The position numbers and the translations under genes were made by a program. This document shows positions 8,695-17,900 of a DNA stretch of 64,000 bases, piece after piece (positions within the stretch are counted from its first letter, which is position 1; each line of letters begins with the position of its first letter). The notes beneath the pieces were generated by a model, which made no database searches, had not been told where the DNA came from, and saw only the letters and a list, made by a program, of their open reading frames with translations. The stretch is from G963663495 sp963663495 (lineage in GTDB: Bacteria; Bacteroidota; Rhodothermia; Rhodothermales; Bin80): contig OY760427.1 of the NCBI GenBank assembly GCA_963663495.1, forward strand, positions 992,001 through 1,056,000, given 5' to 3'.

Positions 8695-8926
8695 GTTGCG
8701 GGCGGTGCGCGAGGTGCACTCTGCCAAGTTCAATTACGATTCTGCGGCTATTTTCAAAGAGATCCAGGCCATGGAAGCGGCCTCGAATCGTACGTTCGTT
8801 CATTTGCAGCTGAAGCCCCGCGAGCCGTGTTGCGCCTGCGGGCGCCCCCTAGGGGGCGGTCTGAGCGGCTGCAGTGTGTGCCCTTGCTTCGGCGGTTGCC
8901 TTACAACGCAAGGTAGCTCCCGATAG
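8660..8926 (+). CDS. Small antitoxin-like partner of the PIN relic
   Basis: An 88-residue frame beginning MENPRADPILAELRAVREVH and continuing FNYDSAAIFKEIQAME and RTFVHLQ. It resembles the small protein commonly encoded directly after this class of PIN gene (start overlapping by ~35 bp here), which has a short helical dimer region and an IFKEI/IFAEL motif. After about residue 54 the sequence becomes Cys/Gly-rich and unlike the family, so the end may be frameshifted. With its toxin broken it may be an orphan. Confidence 0.5.
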   Translation: MENPRADPILAELRAVREVHSAKFNYDSAAIFKEIQAMEAASNRTFVHLQLKPREPCCACGRPLGGGLSGCSVCPCFGGCLTTQGSSR

Positions 8927-8992
8927 CGTCGTGGGGTCGTGCGTGCACGTGTCTGCGGAAGGATCACGCAGGTGGCCTAGGTCAGCAGCGCC

Positions 8993-10159
8993 ATGGGAAT
9001 AGCGACACATCCGCTCTTCGCGCTGTACGTGATGTGGCACCCCTTGTATCAGGGGGGTCGGCAAATTGCGGACCAGCTCCGTACGCACTTTGGTCGCGAT
9101 CTCTATCGGACCGTCGCTGAGGAACGCGGAGTAAGCGTTCTTGAGCGTAGCGAGCCTGTGCCGCGTGCGCTCACGCCTTTGCCGATCGATTGGAAGGATG
9201 CGGCATTTACGGCTGTCGTTGCGCTGGTGGAGTCGACGCTGATTGACGATCGTGCGTGGGTTGAATATGTGCGCGGAATCGCGCAGAACGCGGACAAGAT
9301 GGGGATTGCTTCCGGCTTTTTTCCGGTGACGATGGATAATCGGGGAACTGAGTTAAGGGTCGTGCAGCAAGCGCTGCGCTGGAACATGTGGGACGCAGGC
9401 AACACGTACCGGGCCCGACGATTGAAGTCGGACCTGACCCACGAATTCTGCCGAATGCTCCGACAACGTCTCCGGAGCACCGGTACCGGGAAGGCGGCGC
9501 TTAAGGGCTATTTGGAGAAAATACGAATCTTCATCAGCCACTCGAAGCACGACGTTGACGGCGACTCTGTGAGCCGTAGTATTCGCGACTGGATCCACGA
9601 TCATAGCACGCTAGATAGCTTCTTGGATGTCTATGACATCCCGCCTGGAAGATCATTCGAAGATGTCCTGCTGCACGAAATTGGCGCGGGCGCAGTCGTG
9701 GTGGTACATACCGATTCGTACTCTTCGCGCGAATGGTGTCGGCGCGAAGTCATCGAGGCAAAACGTATCATGGTTCCAATGGTTGTTGTCGATTGTGTGC
9801 AGGATATCGATCCGCGCGGATTGGCCTATCTCGGTAATGTACCGATAGTCCGTATGGAACCGGGCCGAACGAACCGAATTGCAACAGTTATAAGTTGCCT
9901 TCTGGATGAAGTTTTCCGCACTTGGTTGTGGTGCTACCGCGTCGAGCCGTATCGTGCAGACTCGCCGAAGGTCTTGTTCACAACACGACCGCCCGAGTTG
10001 ATCGCATTGGCAGCAATGCCCCATGGTGATGAGGACTCGGCTCCGGCGATCGTTTATCCTGAGCCGCTGCTAAGTGCCGATGAAGAACGGCTATTCAGGG
10101 AGATTGCGCCGGCGGTACATGTGCAGACCTTGACGGACTGGTTGGAGGAGCAACGATGA
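8993..10159 (+). CDS. TIR-domain protein, likely NAD-consuming effector
   Basis: A 388-residue protein. A clear TIR domain lies at about 177-265: KIRIFISHSKHDVDGD, DVYDIPPGRSFED, GAGAVVVVHTDSYSSREWCRREVIEAK and MVVVDC. E252 in WCRREV sits at the catalytic Glu position of NAD-cleaving TIRs. Residues 8-100 (FALYVMWHPLYQGG, VSVLERSEP, VVALVEST, WVEYVRGIA) look like a second, degenerate TIR-like fold without an obvious catalytic Glu. The C-terminal 110 residues are family-specific. The stop overlaps the SLOG gene (ATGA). By analogy with Thoeris and other TIR/SLOG systems, it may consume NAD or make a signal during phage infection; this has not been shown for this family. Confidence 0.85.
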   Translation: MGIATHPLFALYVMWHPLYQGGRQIADQLRTHFGRDLYRTVAEERGVSVLERSEPVPRALTPLPIDWKDAAFTAVVALVESTLIDDRAWVEYVRGIAQNADKMGIASGFFPVTMDNRGTELRVVQQALRWNMWDAGNTYRARRLKSDLTHEFCRMLRQRLRSTGTGKAALKGYLEKIRIFISHSKHDVDGDSVSRSIRDWIHDHSTLDSFLDVYDIPPGRSFEDVLLHEIGAGAVVVVHTDSYSSREWCRREVIEAKRIMVPMVVVDCVQDIDPRGLAYLGNVPIVRMEPGRTNRIATVISCLLDEVFRTWLWCYRVEPYRADSPKVLFTTRPPELIALAAMPHGDEDSAPAIVYPEPLLSADEERLFREIAPAVHVQTLTDWLEEQR

Positions 10160-10968
10160 CCTTATCCCACACGGAGATAACACCCGCTGTCGGGGTTTCG
10201 GTCTCGGAAAGCCCCGACCTGCAGGCCCTAGGGCTGAGTGACGGGCATTTGCGCGATGCTATGGCCGAGATTGCGCTGCACCTATTCGCCTCGGGAAAGA
10301 GTCTGGCTTACGGCGGGGATCTGCGGCAAAACGGATTTGCGGAGTTCCTTGCGGAGTTGGTAGGGCGTTATGAGAATCATCCTAGGCACGGCGGAACCAT
10401 CGTCGTGACCGATTACTTGGCTTGGCCGGTACATATTCGGATGACGTCAAACGAGCTTGCAACGTTTTCCGTCGAACACGAACCTACCGTTGACCTAGTC
10501 CTCCTCGCGTTGGACGGCGCACGCCTTACGCTGGAACAGCGACAGGACATTCGTGCGCGCGAGCCACAGGAGAACGAGTGGGCGAAGGGACTAACGGCAA
10601 TGCGAACCATAATGCGTGGTGACATTCGTGCTCGCATCGTTCTCGGCGGCAGGGTCGAAGGCTACAAGGGGACGATGCCCGGAATCGCCGAGGAGGCATG
10701 CCTCTCGCTCGAAGCCGGTCAGCCTCTCTTCGTACTCGGCGGATTCGGCGGATGCGCTCGCGACATTGCGGAGACTGTTGGCCTCATCGAGTGTTGGGCT
10801 GGCTCCCGAGATGAGTGGTCCGGTCGTCAGTGCTTTCGCAAGTATTCGCCCGCCGACCTCCACAACGGTCTTTCCCAGGAGGAGAACGGCGTCTTGGCCC
10901 GGACTCCCCATATCCAGCAGGCGATCGCCCTTGTGTCCCGGGGCCTGCGCCGAATCTTCAGCAATTGA
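10156..10968 (+). CDS. SLOG-domain protein, partner of the TIR protein
   Basis: A 270-residue protein, ATGA-overlapping the TIR gene. SLOG (SMF/DprA-LOG, Rossmann-like) features are VGVSVSESPDL at the start, the SLAYGGDLRQNGF loop at about 49-61, ARIVLGGRVEGYKGTMPG and LFVLGGFGGCARDIAE. SLOG domains bind or process nucleotides such as NAD- or ADP-ribose-derived signals, and in Thoeris ThsA the SLOG domain senses the TIR product. Here it is stand-alone, so it could sense or metabolise the product of the TIR protein rather than carry its own effector. The TnpB element copy 1 begins ~26 bp after its stop. A decayed paralogue is at 7200-7715. Confidence 0.85.
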   Translation: MTLSHTEITPAVGVSVSESPDLQALGLSDGHLRDAMAEIALHLFASGKSLAYGGDLRQNGFAEFLAELVGRYENHPRHGGTIVVTDYLAWPVHIRMTSNELATFSVEHEPTVDLVLLALDGARLTLEQRQDIRAREPQENEWAKGLTAMRTIMRGDIRARIVLGGRVEGYKGTMPGIAEEACLSLEAGQPLFVLGGFGGCARDIAETVGLIECWAGSRDEWSGRQCFRKYSPADLHNGLSQEENGVLARTPHIQQAIALVSRGLRRIFSN

Positions 10969-11285
10969 GATGGCGATGCACAGGGTATTCATTAGGGAGT
11001 TATATACCACAGTGCCATGCCCGAAACGGTTAGTGCATACCGCAATATCACATACAGGCTGTTGCCCGGAAGTCGGAGTAACGCCAAGCAACTTGCTGGA
11101 TTAGCGGGTGCGTGTAGGTTTGTGTGGAATGCCATCCTCGCAGAGCAGAGCGAGGCGTACAAGAAAGCGAAAGAGGCTGGAGAGAAGCCGCCCTCGGTAA
11201 GCTTCTTCTCGCTGGGGAAGCGGTTCACGGCGCTGCGCCGCACGGTCGAGTGGCTACCTGAATACTCCTTTGGTGTCGTTAGATA

Positions 11286-13203
11286 GTGTTTGCCAGAAAA
11301 GTATGGTCTTGCGAGCGACTCTTGGCTGAGTGGGGGGCTGGAATTCGAATTGGGGATCGGAATGACAAGTCAGCAAGGATTTTTCGACGTTAACGGTGCC
11401 GACTTTGTCCGCTCACGCCGGCAATCCTGAGGTTTTGACGTTGATCAGACGTGTTTTTGTCGTCCATCAGCGAGGCATGAACATACGTTGGCCTCTCGCC
11501 CTTGCAGGCTACCTTGATTCTGTGCTGAAGACGCTCGCGCGAGTACCTACGCCGCGCGCTTGCGGGCCTGCTCGCACCGCCTTCGTCGCTCCTCGCTCCG
11601 CTTCACTATCTGCCCGATACGGTGCACATTCGCCGCTACCACTACCAGCGCCACCGTCCGAACAAAGCCTTCCTGGCCACGGGTCCGTATCAAACCCAGG
11701 CCCCGATGATTCAAGTTGTTGATCGCCGACTCCACCGCCGGACTGACGACGACCCTCCACAAACTTCGGATCGGATTCCCTCTCCTTGTCCGCTTTGCTC
11801 AACTTACCCCTCTTCGGCATGATCACCGTGTCCAACACCGGCTCCAGCGCTTTGCGGTTCTTTACCGATGAGTACCCCTTATCCATGCTGCACGATGTGA
11901 TCGCCGCCTACCGCTCCTTCGCTTCCTTCATAAACCCCACAATCATATCGGAATCCACCCCTTCGTGCAGTATCGCATGCTGCAATATGAACTGGTGCTG
12001 ATCCTCCAGCACGCATACCGGCAGACTCAACTCCGCAATCACCCCCGCCTTCCCCTTGTTGTTCCAACGAGTATGCGGCTCATGTATCGAAAATACCGTC
12101 TCCTCATGCGGAATCACCTCCCCTTTCAACAGACGACTATCTACTTGATCTATCTGCCTTTGTGCATCTGCCAAGTACCGCAACACCTCCCCATGCTCCA
12201 CGTCCTTTTCCTTCAACACACTGACACTCCGCTCCGCACGGGCAATCAGCAAACGACACGTGTTGACATACTTTCCTACCTTCTTATCATCACGCCACTG
12301 ACGGTGTGTACGCACCCGGTTGAAGGCCCGCTTCAATGCATGAATCCAGTACACACCCTTGCGCCAGCCCTTAAGGTCGTGTTCCTCACATGCGCGATGC
12401 AACGCGCGAATCAGACACCGCATCGAATCCCACAACAAACGAACATCCGTAGGCCACTCCACATTCGCTTTGGTCACCGACGAATCAATCCGGCGACGAA
12501 GCGGCTCCTCTGACTGCTGTTTTACAATCGGTGACTGCAAGCCACCACCACATCGTTGATCTCCTTCAGGATGTCCTCTGTAAGCAGGCTTACGTTATCA
12601 ATAACGGTCTGCAGCTGATAGACGGGCTTCGTCGTAGTAATCCGTATGCCCCAGCATCTGGCGCACCTCTATATGACTGGCGGCCAAGTTCCTCAAACGA
12701 TTAAAGTCGCAGTTGAGGGCCTGCTTCAATACCCCCAGACAAAGATGCGCCAAAGCGGCATCCCCGGACGACCACGCTGCAAATCAGTATCTGGAAGCAA
12801 CTGCTTCTCCAGGATCTCAAAGATCTTCTGCCGAGCCGTTGGGTCGCAATACAGGTGCTGCAGACCTTTTAGCGCTGCCGGTATATCGTCCCGGTCTTTG
12901 GGGTGGAAGGTCATCTCTTCAATGGGGACCTGCCCGAGCTTACACTGTGTATCCTCTAGAATCCGCATGGTATTATCGTATGAATAATCGGCCCAAAGGG
13001 GCCTTATGCCGTTGAAAACGTCTGAAACAGAAGGATTTGGCCCAACATTCGTAGAGACACGGTGCCTGAATACCAGGCAATGTACAAGATTCGGTATGTC
13101 TCATATCCATCTTCAACCCTAACACTTACAGAAGGATAGAACGCGTATTCACCGGCCATGTTTTCGCCATTTTCAAGCCCTCATACCTTTTTCTGTCAAA
13201 CAC
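11286..13203 (-). mobile_element. ISNCY-family insertion sequence, copy 1
   Basis: A 1918-bp element with inverted ends GTGTTTGCCAGAAAA (11286) and, inverted at the right, GTGTTTGACAGAAAA (ending 13203). It is flanked by the 6-bp duplication TAGATA at 11280-11285 and 13204-13209. Removing it and one duplication restores the TnpB sequence found in copy 2 (CGTTAGATACACATTG), apart from one substitution. This proves insertion into an existing TnpB gene. The transposase gene inside is decayed. Confidence 0.9.
11547..12968 (-). pseudogene. ISNCY transposase, decayed
   Basis: Collinear with the intact gene at 14427-15851 but broken by several frameshifts. The start MRILEDTQCKLGQVPIEEM at 12968 is intact to about 12730. 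The middle reads in frame from 12540 to about 11908. The end is in two frames: the HPAVESAINNLNHRGL block appears as SAINNLNHRGL only after a shift near 11745. Nucleotide identity to the second copy remains high, so decay is recent. Confidence 0.85.
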
Positions 13204-13213
13204 TAGATATACA

Positions 13214-13519
13214 TTGAAATATCAGGCGGATGCATGGAAGGCATTCTTCAAGGAGGGTAAGAGAAGACCGAGATTCCATTCCAGACGTGGTAGTACGCCT
13301 TCGTTCACGATCCCGGATAACGTAAGGGTTCGGGATGGCAAGCTGTATATCCCGAAGGTGGGATATATGGCGCTCCGCAGGCGGGGAGGCAACCCGTACC
13401 CTGATGATATACCCGTCAAAGCCACGGTAAAGAAGAACGCCGGCAAAGGGTATGCTGTCATCTGCTACAGGATGGAGGCACCTGATAATAGAGGATACCG
13501 GCGGTGCTGTAGGCATTGA
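13214..13519 (+). pseudogene. TnpB copy 1, middle segment
   Basis: This is the stretch directly after the ISNCY insertion, equivalent to TnpB residues 93-180 (MKYQADAWKAFFKEGKRRPR, PSFTIPDNVRVRDG, GYMALRRRGGNPYP). The frame then shifts and continues from 13452. Listed separately because it is the only part of copy 1 without RuvC residues and could be mistaken for a free-standing small gene. Confidence 0.7.
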
Positions 13520-14165
13520 CCGTAATTGCGGGCAGGTCGCTATGGTCTCCACAGAGGGCGATACAAGCATTACCAGACAACCGGATACGAAGCGTCTTGA
13601 TGCCAAGTTGAAGCGGCATCAGCGAAGACTGGCGAGACAGAAGAAAGGCTCCAACCGTCGTAACAGGCGGAAGCATAGAATCGCCCGCATACAGCGCAAG
13701 CGTGCTACCATCCTCAAGAATGCGAACCACCAGGTAAGTCGCAGTATTGCCAAATGCTCCTCAACAGTGATACTGGAGGACCTGAAGATCAAAGCGATGA
13801 CACGTTCAGCTAAGGGGACGATGGAGAGCTTTGGCACAAACGTCAAACAGAAGTCTGGCCTCAACCGTGAGATACTACGAACAGGTTGGGGCCAGCTGGA
13901 TCAGATGCTGGGCTATAAGTGCCGCAAGGTGATAAAGGTTACCGCTGCCTATACCAGTCAGCGGTGTTCTGTGTGTGGGCACACAGAAGCGAGTAACCGT
14001 AAGACACCGAGCAAATTCACGTGTATGTCCTGTGGACATGCGGATCATGCAGACCTGAATGCGGCTGCAAACATACTGGCCTCCGGGATTGGGGCTTCTG
14101 CACGGCGAGGGGCGTTCGGGTTACCGACCCCTATGACCCGTGAAATTGATACTAGTGCCTAACTG

Positions 14166-16086
14166 GTGTTTGCCAGAAAAGTATGGTCTTGCGAGCGACT
14201 CTTGGCTGAGTGGGGGGCTGGAATTCGAATTGGGGATCGGAATGACAAGTCAGCAAGGATTTTTCGACGGTAACGGTGCCGACTTTGTCCGCTCACGCCG
14301 GCAATCCTGGGGTTTTGACGTTGATCAGACGTGTTTTTGTCGTCCATCAGCGAGGCATGAACATACGTTGGCCTCTCGCCCTTGCAGGCTACCTTGATTC
14401 TGTGCTGAAGACGCTCGCGCGAGTACCTACGCCGCGCGCTTGCGGGCCTGCTCGCACCGCCTTCGTCGCTCCTCGCTCCGCTTCACTATCTGCCCGATAC
14501 GGTGCACATTCGCCGCTACCACTACCAGCGCCACCGTCCGAACAAAGCCTTCCTTGCCACGGGTCCGTATCAAACCCAGGCCCCGATGATTCAAATTGTT
14601 GATCGCCGACTCCACTGCCGGATGCTGACGACGACCCTCCACAAACTTCGGATCGGATTCCCTCTCCTTGTCCGCTTTGCTCAACTTACCCCTCTTCGGC
14701 ATGATCACCGTGTCCAACACCTGCTCCAGTGCCTTACGGTTCTTTACCGATGAGTACCCCTTATCCATGCTGCACGATGTGATCGCCGGATACCGATCCT
14801 TCGCTTCCTTCATAAACCCCACAATCATATCCGAATCCACCCCCTCGTGCAGTATCTGATGCCACAATATCAACTGATGCTGATCCTCCAGCACGCATAC
14901 CGGCAGACCCAACTCCGCAATCACCCCCGCCTTCCCCTTGGTGATCCAACGAGTATGCGGCTCATGTATCGAAAATACCTTCTCATCATGCGGAATCACC
15001 TCCCCCTTCAACAAACGCCTATCTACTTGATCTATCTGCCTTTGTGCATCTGCCAAGTACCGCAACACCTCCTCAAGATCCGCGTCTTTCTCCTTCAACA
15101 CGCTGACACTGCTCTCCGCACGCTCAATCAGAACACGACACATCTTCACATACTTTTTTACCTTCGACTCATCACGCCACTGACGGTGCGTACGCACCCG
15201 GTTGAAGGCCTTCTTCAAGGTACGACTCCAGTACACAGCCTTGCGCCAGCCCGCAAGGCTGTGCGCCTCACATGCGCAATGCAACTCCCGAATCAGGCAC
15301 CGCATTGATTGCCACAACAAACGAACATCCGTAGGCCACTCCACATTCGCTTTGGCCACCGCCGAATCAACCCGGCAAAGAAGCGGTTCCTCTGGCTCCT
15401 GTTCTACCAATCGGTGACCACAAGCCACCACCGCATCGTTGATCTGCTTCAGGATGTCCGCTGTTAGCAGGCTCACGTTATCAATAACGGTCTGCAGCTG
15501 ATAGACAGGCTCGTCCCAGAAATTCGTATGCCCCAGCATCTGGCGCACCTCCAAATGATTGGCGGCCAGGCTCCTCAAACGATCAAAGTCGCAGTTGAGG
15601 GCCTGCTTCAATACCCCCAAGACAAAGACGCGCCAAAGTGCCATCCCCAGACGACCACGCTGCAAATCAATATTCGGAAGCAACTGCTTCTCCAGGATCT
15701 CAAAGATCTTCTGCCGAGCCGTTGGGTCGCAATACAGGTGCTGCAGTCCTTTTAGCGCTGCCGGTATATCGTCCCGGTCTTGGGGGTGGAAGGTCATCTC
15801 TTCAATGGGGACCTGCCCGAGCTTAAACTGTGTATCCTCTACAATCCGCATGGTATTAATCGTATGAATAATCGCCCCCAAGGGGCCTTATATCGATGAA
15901 AACGCCCGAAACAGAAGGATTTGGCCAAACATTCGTTAGAGACACGCTGGCTGAATAATCTGCAATGTGCAAATACGGTATGGCTCATATCCATCTGCAA
16001 CCGTAACGCTTACAGATGGATAGAACGAGTATCAAACGGCCTTGTTTCGCCGTTTTTCAGCCCTCCTACCTTTTTCTGGCAAACAC
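14166..16086 (-). mobile_element. ISNCY-family insertion sequence, copy 2
   Basis: A 1921-bp element with ends GTGTTTGCCAGAAAA at 14166 and its inverted copy ending at 16086. It is flanked by the 6-bp duplication TAACTG (14160-14165 and 16087-16092). It is inserted into the extreme right end of TnpB element copy 1, just before the ACTGTGTACAGT palindrome. A CCCCAAGGGG palindrome at about 15875-15885 lies just upstream of the transposase gene. It is the likely parent or sibling of the decayed copy 3 kb upstream. Confidence 0.92.
14427..15851 (-). CDS. ISNCY-family transposase, intact
   Basis: A 474-residue DDE-type transposase starting MRIVEDTQFKLGQVPIEEM at ATG 15851; an in-frame ATG at 15881 would add ten residues with no family-like sequence. 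Recognisable blocks are FDRLRSLAANH and DEPVYQLQTVIDNVSLL in the N-terminal half, FSIHEPHTRWITKGKAG with a likely catalytic Glu/His region, DSDMIVGFMKEA with an Asp, and the C-terminal RRQHPAVESAINNLNHRG, carrying the conserved Glu, followed by GLIRTRGKEGF. No stops or shifts are seen, and the element has perfect target duplications, so it may be active. Confidence 0.88.
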   Translation of the reverse strand: MRIVEDTQFKLGQVPIEEMTFHPQDRDDIPAALKGLQHLYCDPTARQKIFEILEKQLLPNIDLQRGRLGMALWRVFVLGVLKQALNCDFDRLRSLAANHLEVRQMLGHTNFWDEPVYQLQTVIDNVSLLTADILKQINDAVVACGHRLVEQEPEEPLLCRVDSAVAKANVEWPTDVRLLWQSMRCLIRELHCACEAHSLAGWRKAVYWSRTLKKAFNRVRTHRQWRDESKVKKYVKMCRVLIERAESSVSVLKEKDADLEEVLRYLADAQRQIDQVDRRLLKGEVIPHDEKVFSIHEPHTRWITKGKAGVIAELGLPVCVLEDQHQLILWHQILHEGVDSDMIVGFMKEAKDRYPAITSCSMDKGYSSVKNRKALEQVLDTVIMPKRGKLSKADKERESDPKFVEGRRQHPAVESAINNLNHRGLGLIRTRGKEGFVRTVALVVVAANVHRIGQIVKRSEERRRRCEQARKRAA

Positions 16087-16132
16087 TAACTGTGTACAGT
16101 TGGTCACTCACGTATATAATTCCCCAAATGAA

Positions 16133-16488
16133 CCTACGGAGTCGCCGCTCCCAGCGGTAGGATTCGCGGGCACTAACAACGATTTTCTCCTGCTCAATGA
16201 CTATGGGGCCAGTGAAACAGACACGTTGTAGGTCGAACGTGAGCGCAGCAGCGTGTCAATGTGGGTGGTGGCAAATCCCACCATGGAGAAAACGAGTCGA
16301 TGTGGTCCGGGCGGTATGACTTCCAAACGATCCTGCCCACTGGCTGATGGTGCTGTACCGATCCGCGTTGAGGCGAGGAATACATGTGCGCCCTCCCGCG
16401 GAAACCCGGTCCCGGATTCCCGGACACAGCCAATAATCTCCACACTCCGCCCTGCCGTGGGGCGAGGCAGCAACACGGCGCTAAGCAT
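16133..16488 (-). pseudogene. Carboxypeptidase-regulatory-domain protein, truncated
   Basis: From ATG 16488, a short signal-like stretch (MLSAVLLPRPTAG) leads into VEIIGCVRESG, GAHVFLASTRIGT, VIPPGPHRLVFSMVGF and YNVSVSLAP, an ordinary carboxypeptidase-like regulatory domain. A TAG at 16201 follows, but one frame over the sequence continues IEQEKIVVSARESYRWERRLRRF, collinear with ITVTTDNRRWQRQLERF of the neighbouring gene. The right end of TnpB element copy 1 then cuts the gene. It was the second gene of a two-paralogue operon with the protein at 16505-17623. Confidence 0.7.
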
Positions 16489-16504
16489 GACAACAAAGGC
16501 TACA

Positions 16505-17623
16505 TCAGTTATTCCATGGGCGGTACTCCTTTGGGAGCGCGTTGGCGATGCGTTCGTAGCCAAAATATCCACCGTAAAATGTCACGCCGTATGGGTCGAA
16601 CTGGTCTCCCTTTGTATCAATGACTGTTGGACCGCGATCCAACTTGATAACCGATGTCTGGAACCGTGGCCTCCTTCGCCCCGACTGTGACAGGTCCAGG
16701 AATGCCCGGTCTTCCAGCTCACGCGTGTACACAATCTCAATAAACCCTTCAAAGTCAAGGATCCGCTCATTGGGAGTATCACCGGGATTGATTATCTCGG
16801 AAGCCTCCATAGGAAACCGCTCGTTGCCCCTCAGCAGCCCACCGCCCGGGCGCCCAATGCCTTGGCCTTGGGGCGGTCCGGCGGAGGGTCGGGAGTACAT
16901 TTCGAATCCCTCGCCAGCTACCTGGTCATTGATTACAGCCAACAGGAAATGCCGAAAGGAGCCGTAAAATGCGGAATCACGGCGGGCATTCCAACGCGCG
17001 GCCTGTTCGGGGCTGTTAGGCTCCAATGGCTCGAACAATGGCTCTCCGTCCCAACGCCAACTGGTCGGCTCAGCCACGAATTCGTTCAGGTAGTACGTGA
17101 GCCGATACCCGAGTGCTGCATTATCAATGATGAGCGGCACACTTGCCTGCGCACGGAATTCTCCCCCGCGTCCGGTGAAATCAAGCACCTCTGCGTTGGT
17201 GATGGTCGTTGCACGGGCATACGGCGTCTCGCCGATAAAAATACGTTCGAACCGTTCGAGCTGGCGCTGCCAGCGGCGGTTATCTGTAGTAACCGTAATC
17301 GCTCCGAGCTCATACGTCGCTTCTACCAGCTGAAAATCAAACTCATACGTGCGCGCCTCACGTACAAAAACGTCCACATGCTGCGACTCGTACCCAATGG
17401 CTGAAACAAACAGCCGGAGAGTACCAAGGGGCACGGCGTTAATCTCGTAGTGGCCTTCCTCGTTGGTTGTTGTACCCCGCATTGATGAGGCGATAAAGAC
17501 ATTTATGTCCTCCAGCGCCGCACCGGTGGTGTCGGTCACGGTGCCAACGAGGCGGGCTGCCACTTGCCCGCTGGCGGGCAGAATGAGGAGGGCAGGCAGC
17601 AATAGCAATAACGTGCGTTTCAT
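16505..17623 (-). CDS. Carboxypeptidase-like regulatory domain protein, exported
   Basis: A 372-residue protein with a signal peptide (MKRTLLLLLPALLILPASGQ). Residues 24-105 form a beta-sandwich regulatory domain (LVGTVTDTTGAALEDINVFI, GTTTNEEGHYEINAVPLG, LRLFVSAIGYESQHVDV), the type found at the start of TonB-dependent receptors and in free-standing Bacteroidota/Rhodothermota envelope proteins. The remaining ~260 residues are family-specific (RAQASVPLIIDNAALGYRLTY, FLLAVINDQ, FIEIVYTRELEDRAFLD). There is no plug or barrel, so it is not a receptor. Probably periplasmic or attached to the outer membrane. The next gene downstream was a paralogue, now broken. Confidence 0.8.
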   Translation of the reverse strand: MKRTLLLLLPALLILPASGQVAARLVGTVTDTTGAALEDINVFIASSMRGTTTNEEGHYEINAVPLGTLRLFVSAIGYESQHVDVFVREARTYEFDFQLVEATYELGAITVTTDNRRWQRQLERFERIFIGETPYARATTITNAEVLDFTGRGGEFRAQASVPLIIDNAALGYRLTYYLNEFVAEPTSWRWDGEPLFEPLEPNSPEQAARWNARRDSAFYGSFRHFLLAVINDQVAGEGFEMYSRPSAGPPQGQGIGRPGGGLLRGNERFPMEASEIINPGDTPNERILDFEGFIEIVYTRELEDRAFLDLSQSGRRRPRFQTSVIKLDRGPTVIDTKGDQFDPYGVTFYGGYFGYERIANALPKEYRPWNN

Positions 17624-17624
17624 G

Positions 17625-17900
17625 TCAGATCTTGTAGAATTCTATCAGCCGCCCTGCCATGTCCGCTACTCGCACTCCCTCGCTCTCTGTCATGGTCGTG
17701 GAAGATCTTGCGAGGGTGGCCTCCGCGTCACACTCATTCATGCGGCCGATATGCCACCCGCCAACTCCGAGCTTGGTAACCGCCTCACCGGTACTTCCAA
17801 GTCTCCGCCGAGGCAGTACATCACCCCATTGATCCGGCTTAGAAGTCTGCAGAGCAATAGTTGGGGAGAGTGCCCACTGGAGTAAGGAGCGTTGGTTCAT
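17625..17900 (-). pseudogene. Aldo/keto reductase, N-terminal fragment
   Basis: From ATG 17900 (MNQRSLLQWALSPTIALQ, a Tat- or signal-like start) the frame reads PRRRLGSTGEAVTKLGVGGWHIGRMNE and DAEAT, the start of an exported aldo/keto reductase. After about 60 residues the similarity ends, and only an unrelated ~30-residue tail remains before the stop at 17625. The catalytic Tyr/Lys and the rest of the barrel are deleted. The ATG overlaps the stop of the phosphoribosyltransferase gene (ATGA), so it was the second gene of an operon. Confidence 0.7.

Larger units (their letters stand above)
11017..14162 (+). pseudogene. tnpB: TnpB gene, copy 1, interrupted and frameshifted
   Basis: Residues 1-90 are at 11017-11285 and the rest is at 13204-14162, separated by an ISNCY element. 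In the second part a small insertion near 13480 (GAGGCACCTGATAATAGAGG against GAGGCACCTGTAATAGAGG in copy 2) shifts the frame, so the sequence reads on in a different frame from 13452. The RuvC motifs (GIDRN, VILEDL, ADLNAA) and the CSVCGH...CMSCGH zinc finger are still visible. Not expected to give functional TnpB. Confidence 0.85.
10995..16124 (+). mobile_element. TnpB element copy 1, twice invaded by ISNCY elements
   Basis: Left part 10995-11285, middle 13204-14165 and right end 16087-16124 belong to the same element as copies 2-4. The left end is the inner GGGAGTTATAT repeat; the ~180-bp left module of the other copies is absent except for a shared GGGTATTCAT directly upstream. The right end has the conserved ACTGTGTACAGT palindrome and ATATAATTCCC. 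Two ISNCY elements sit inside, at 11286-13203 and 14166-16086. The flanking 8-mers (ATTCATTA, CAAATGAA) do not match, so this copy lies at a rearranged junction between the defence island and a truncated chromosomal gene. Confidence 0.85.
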
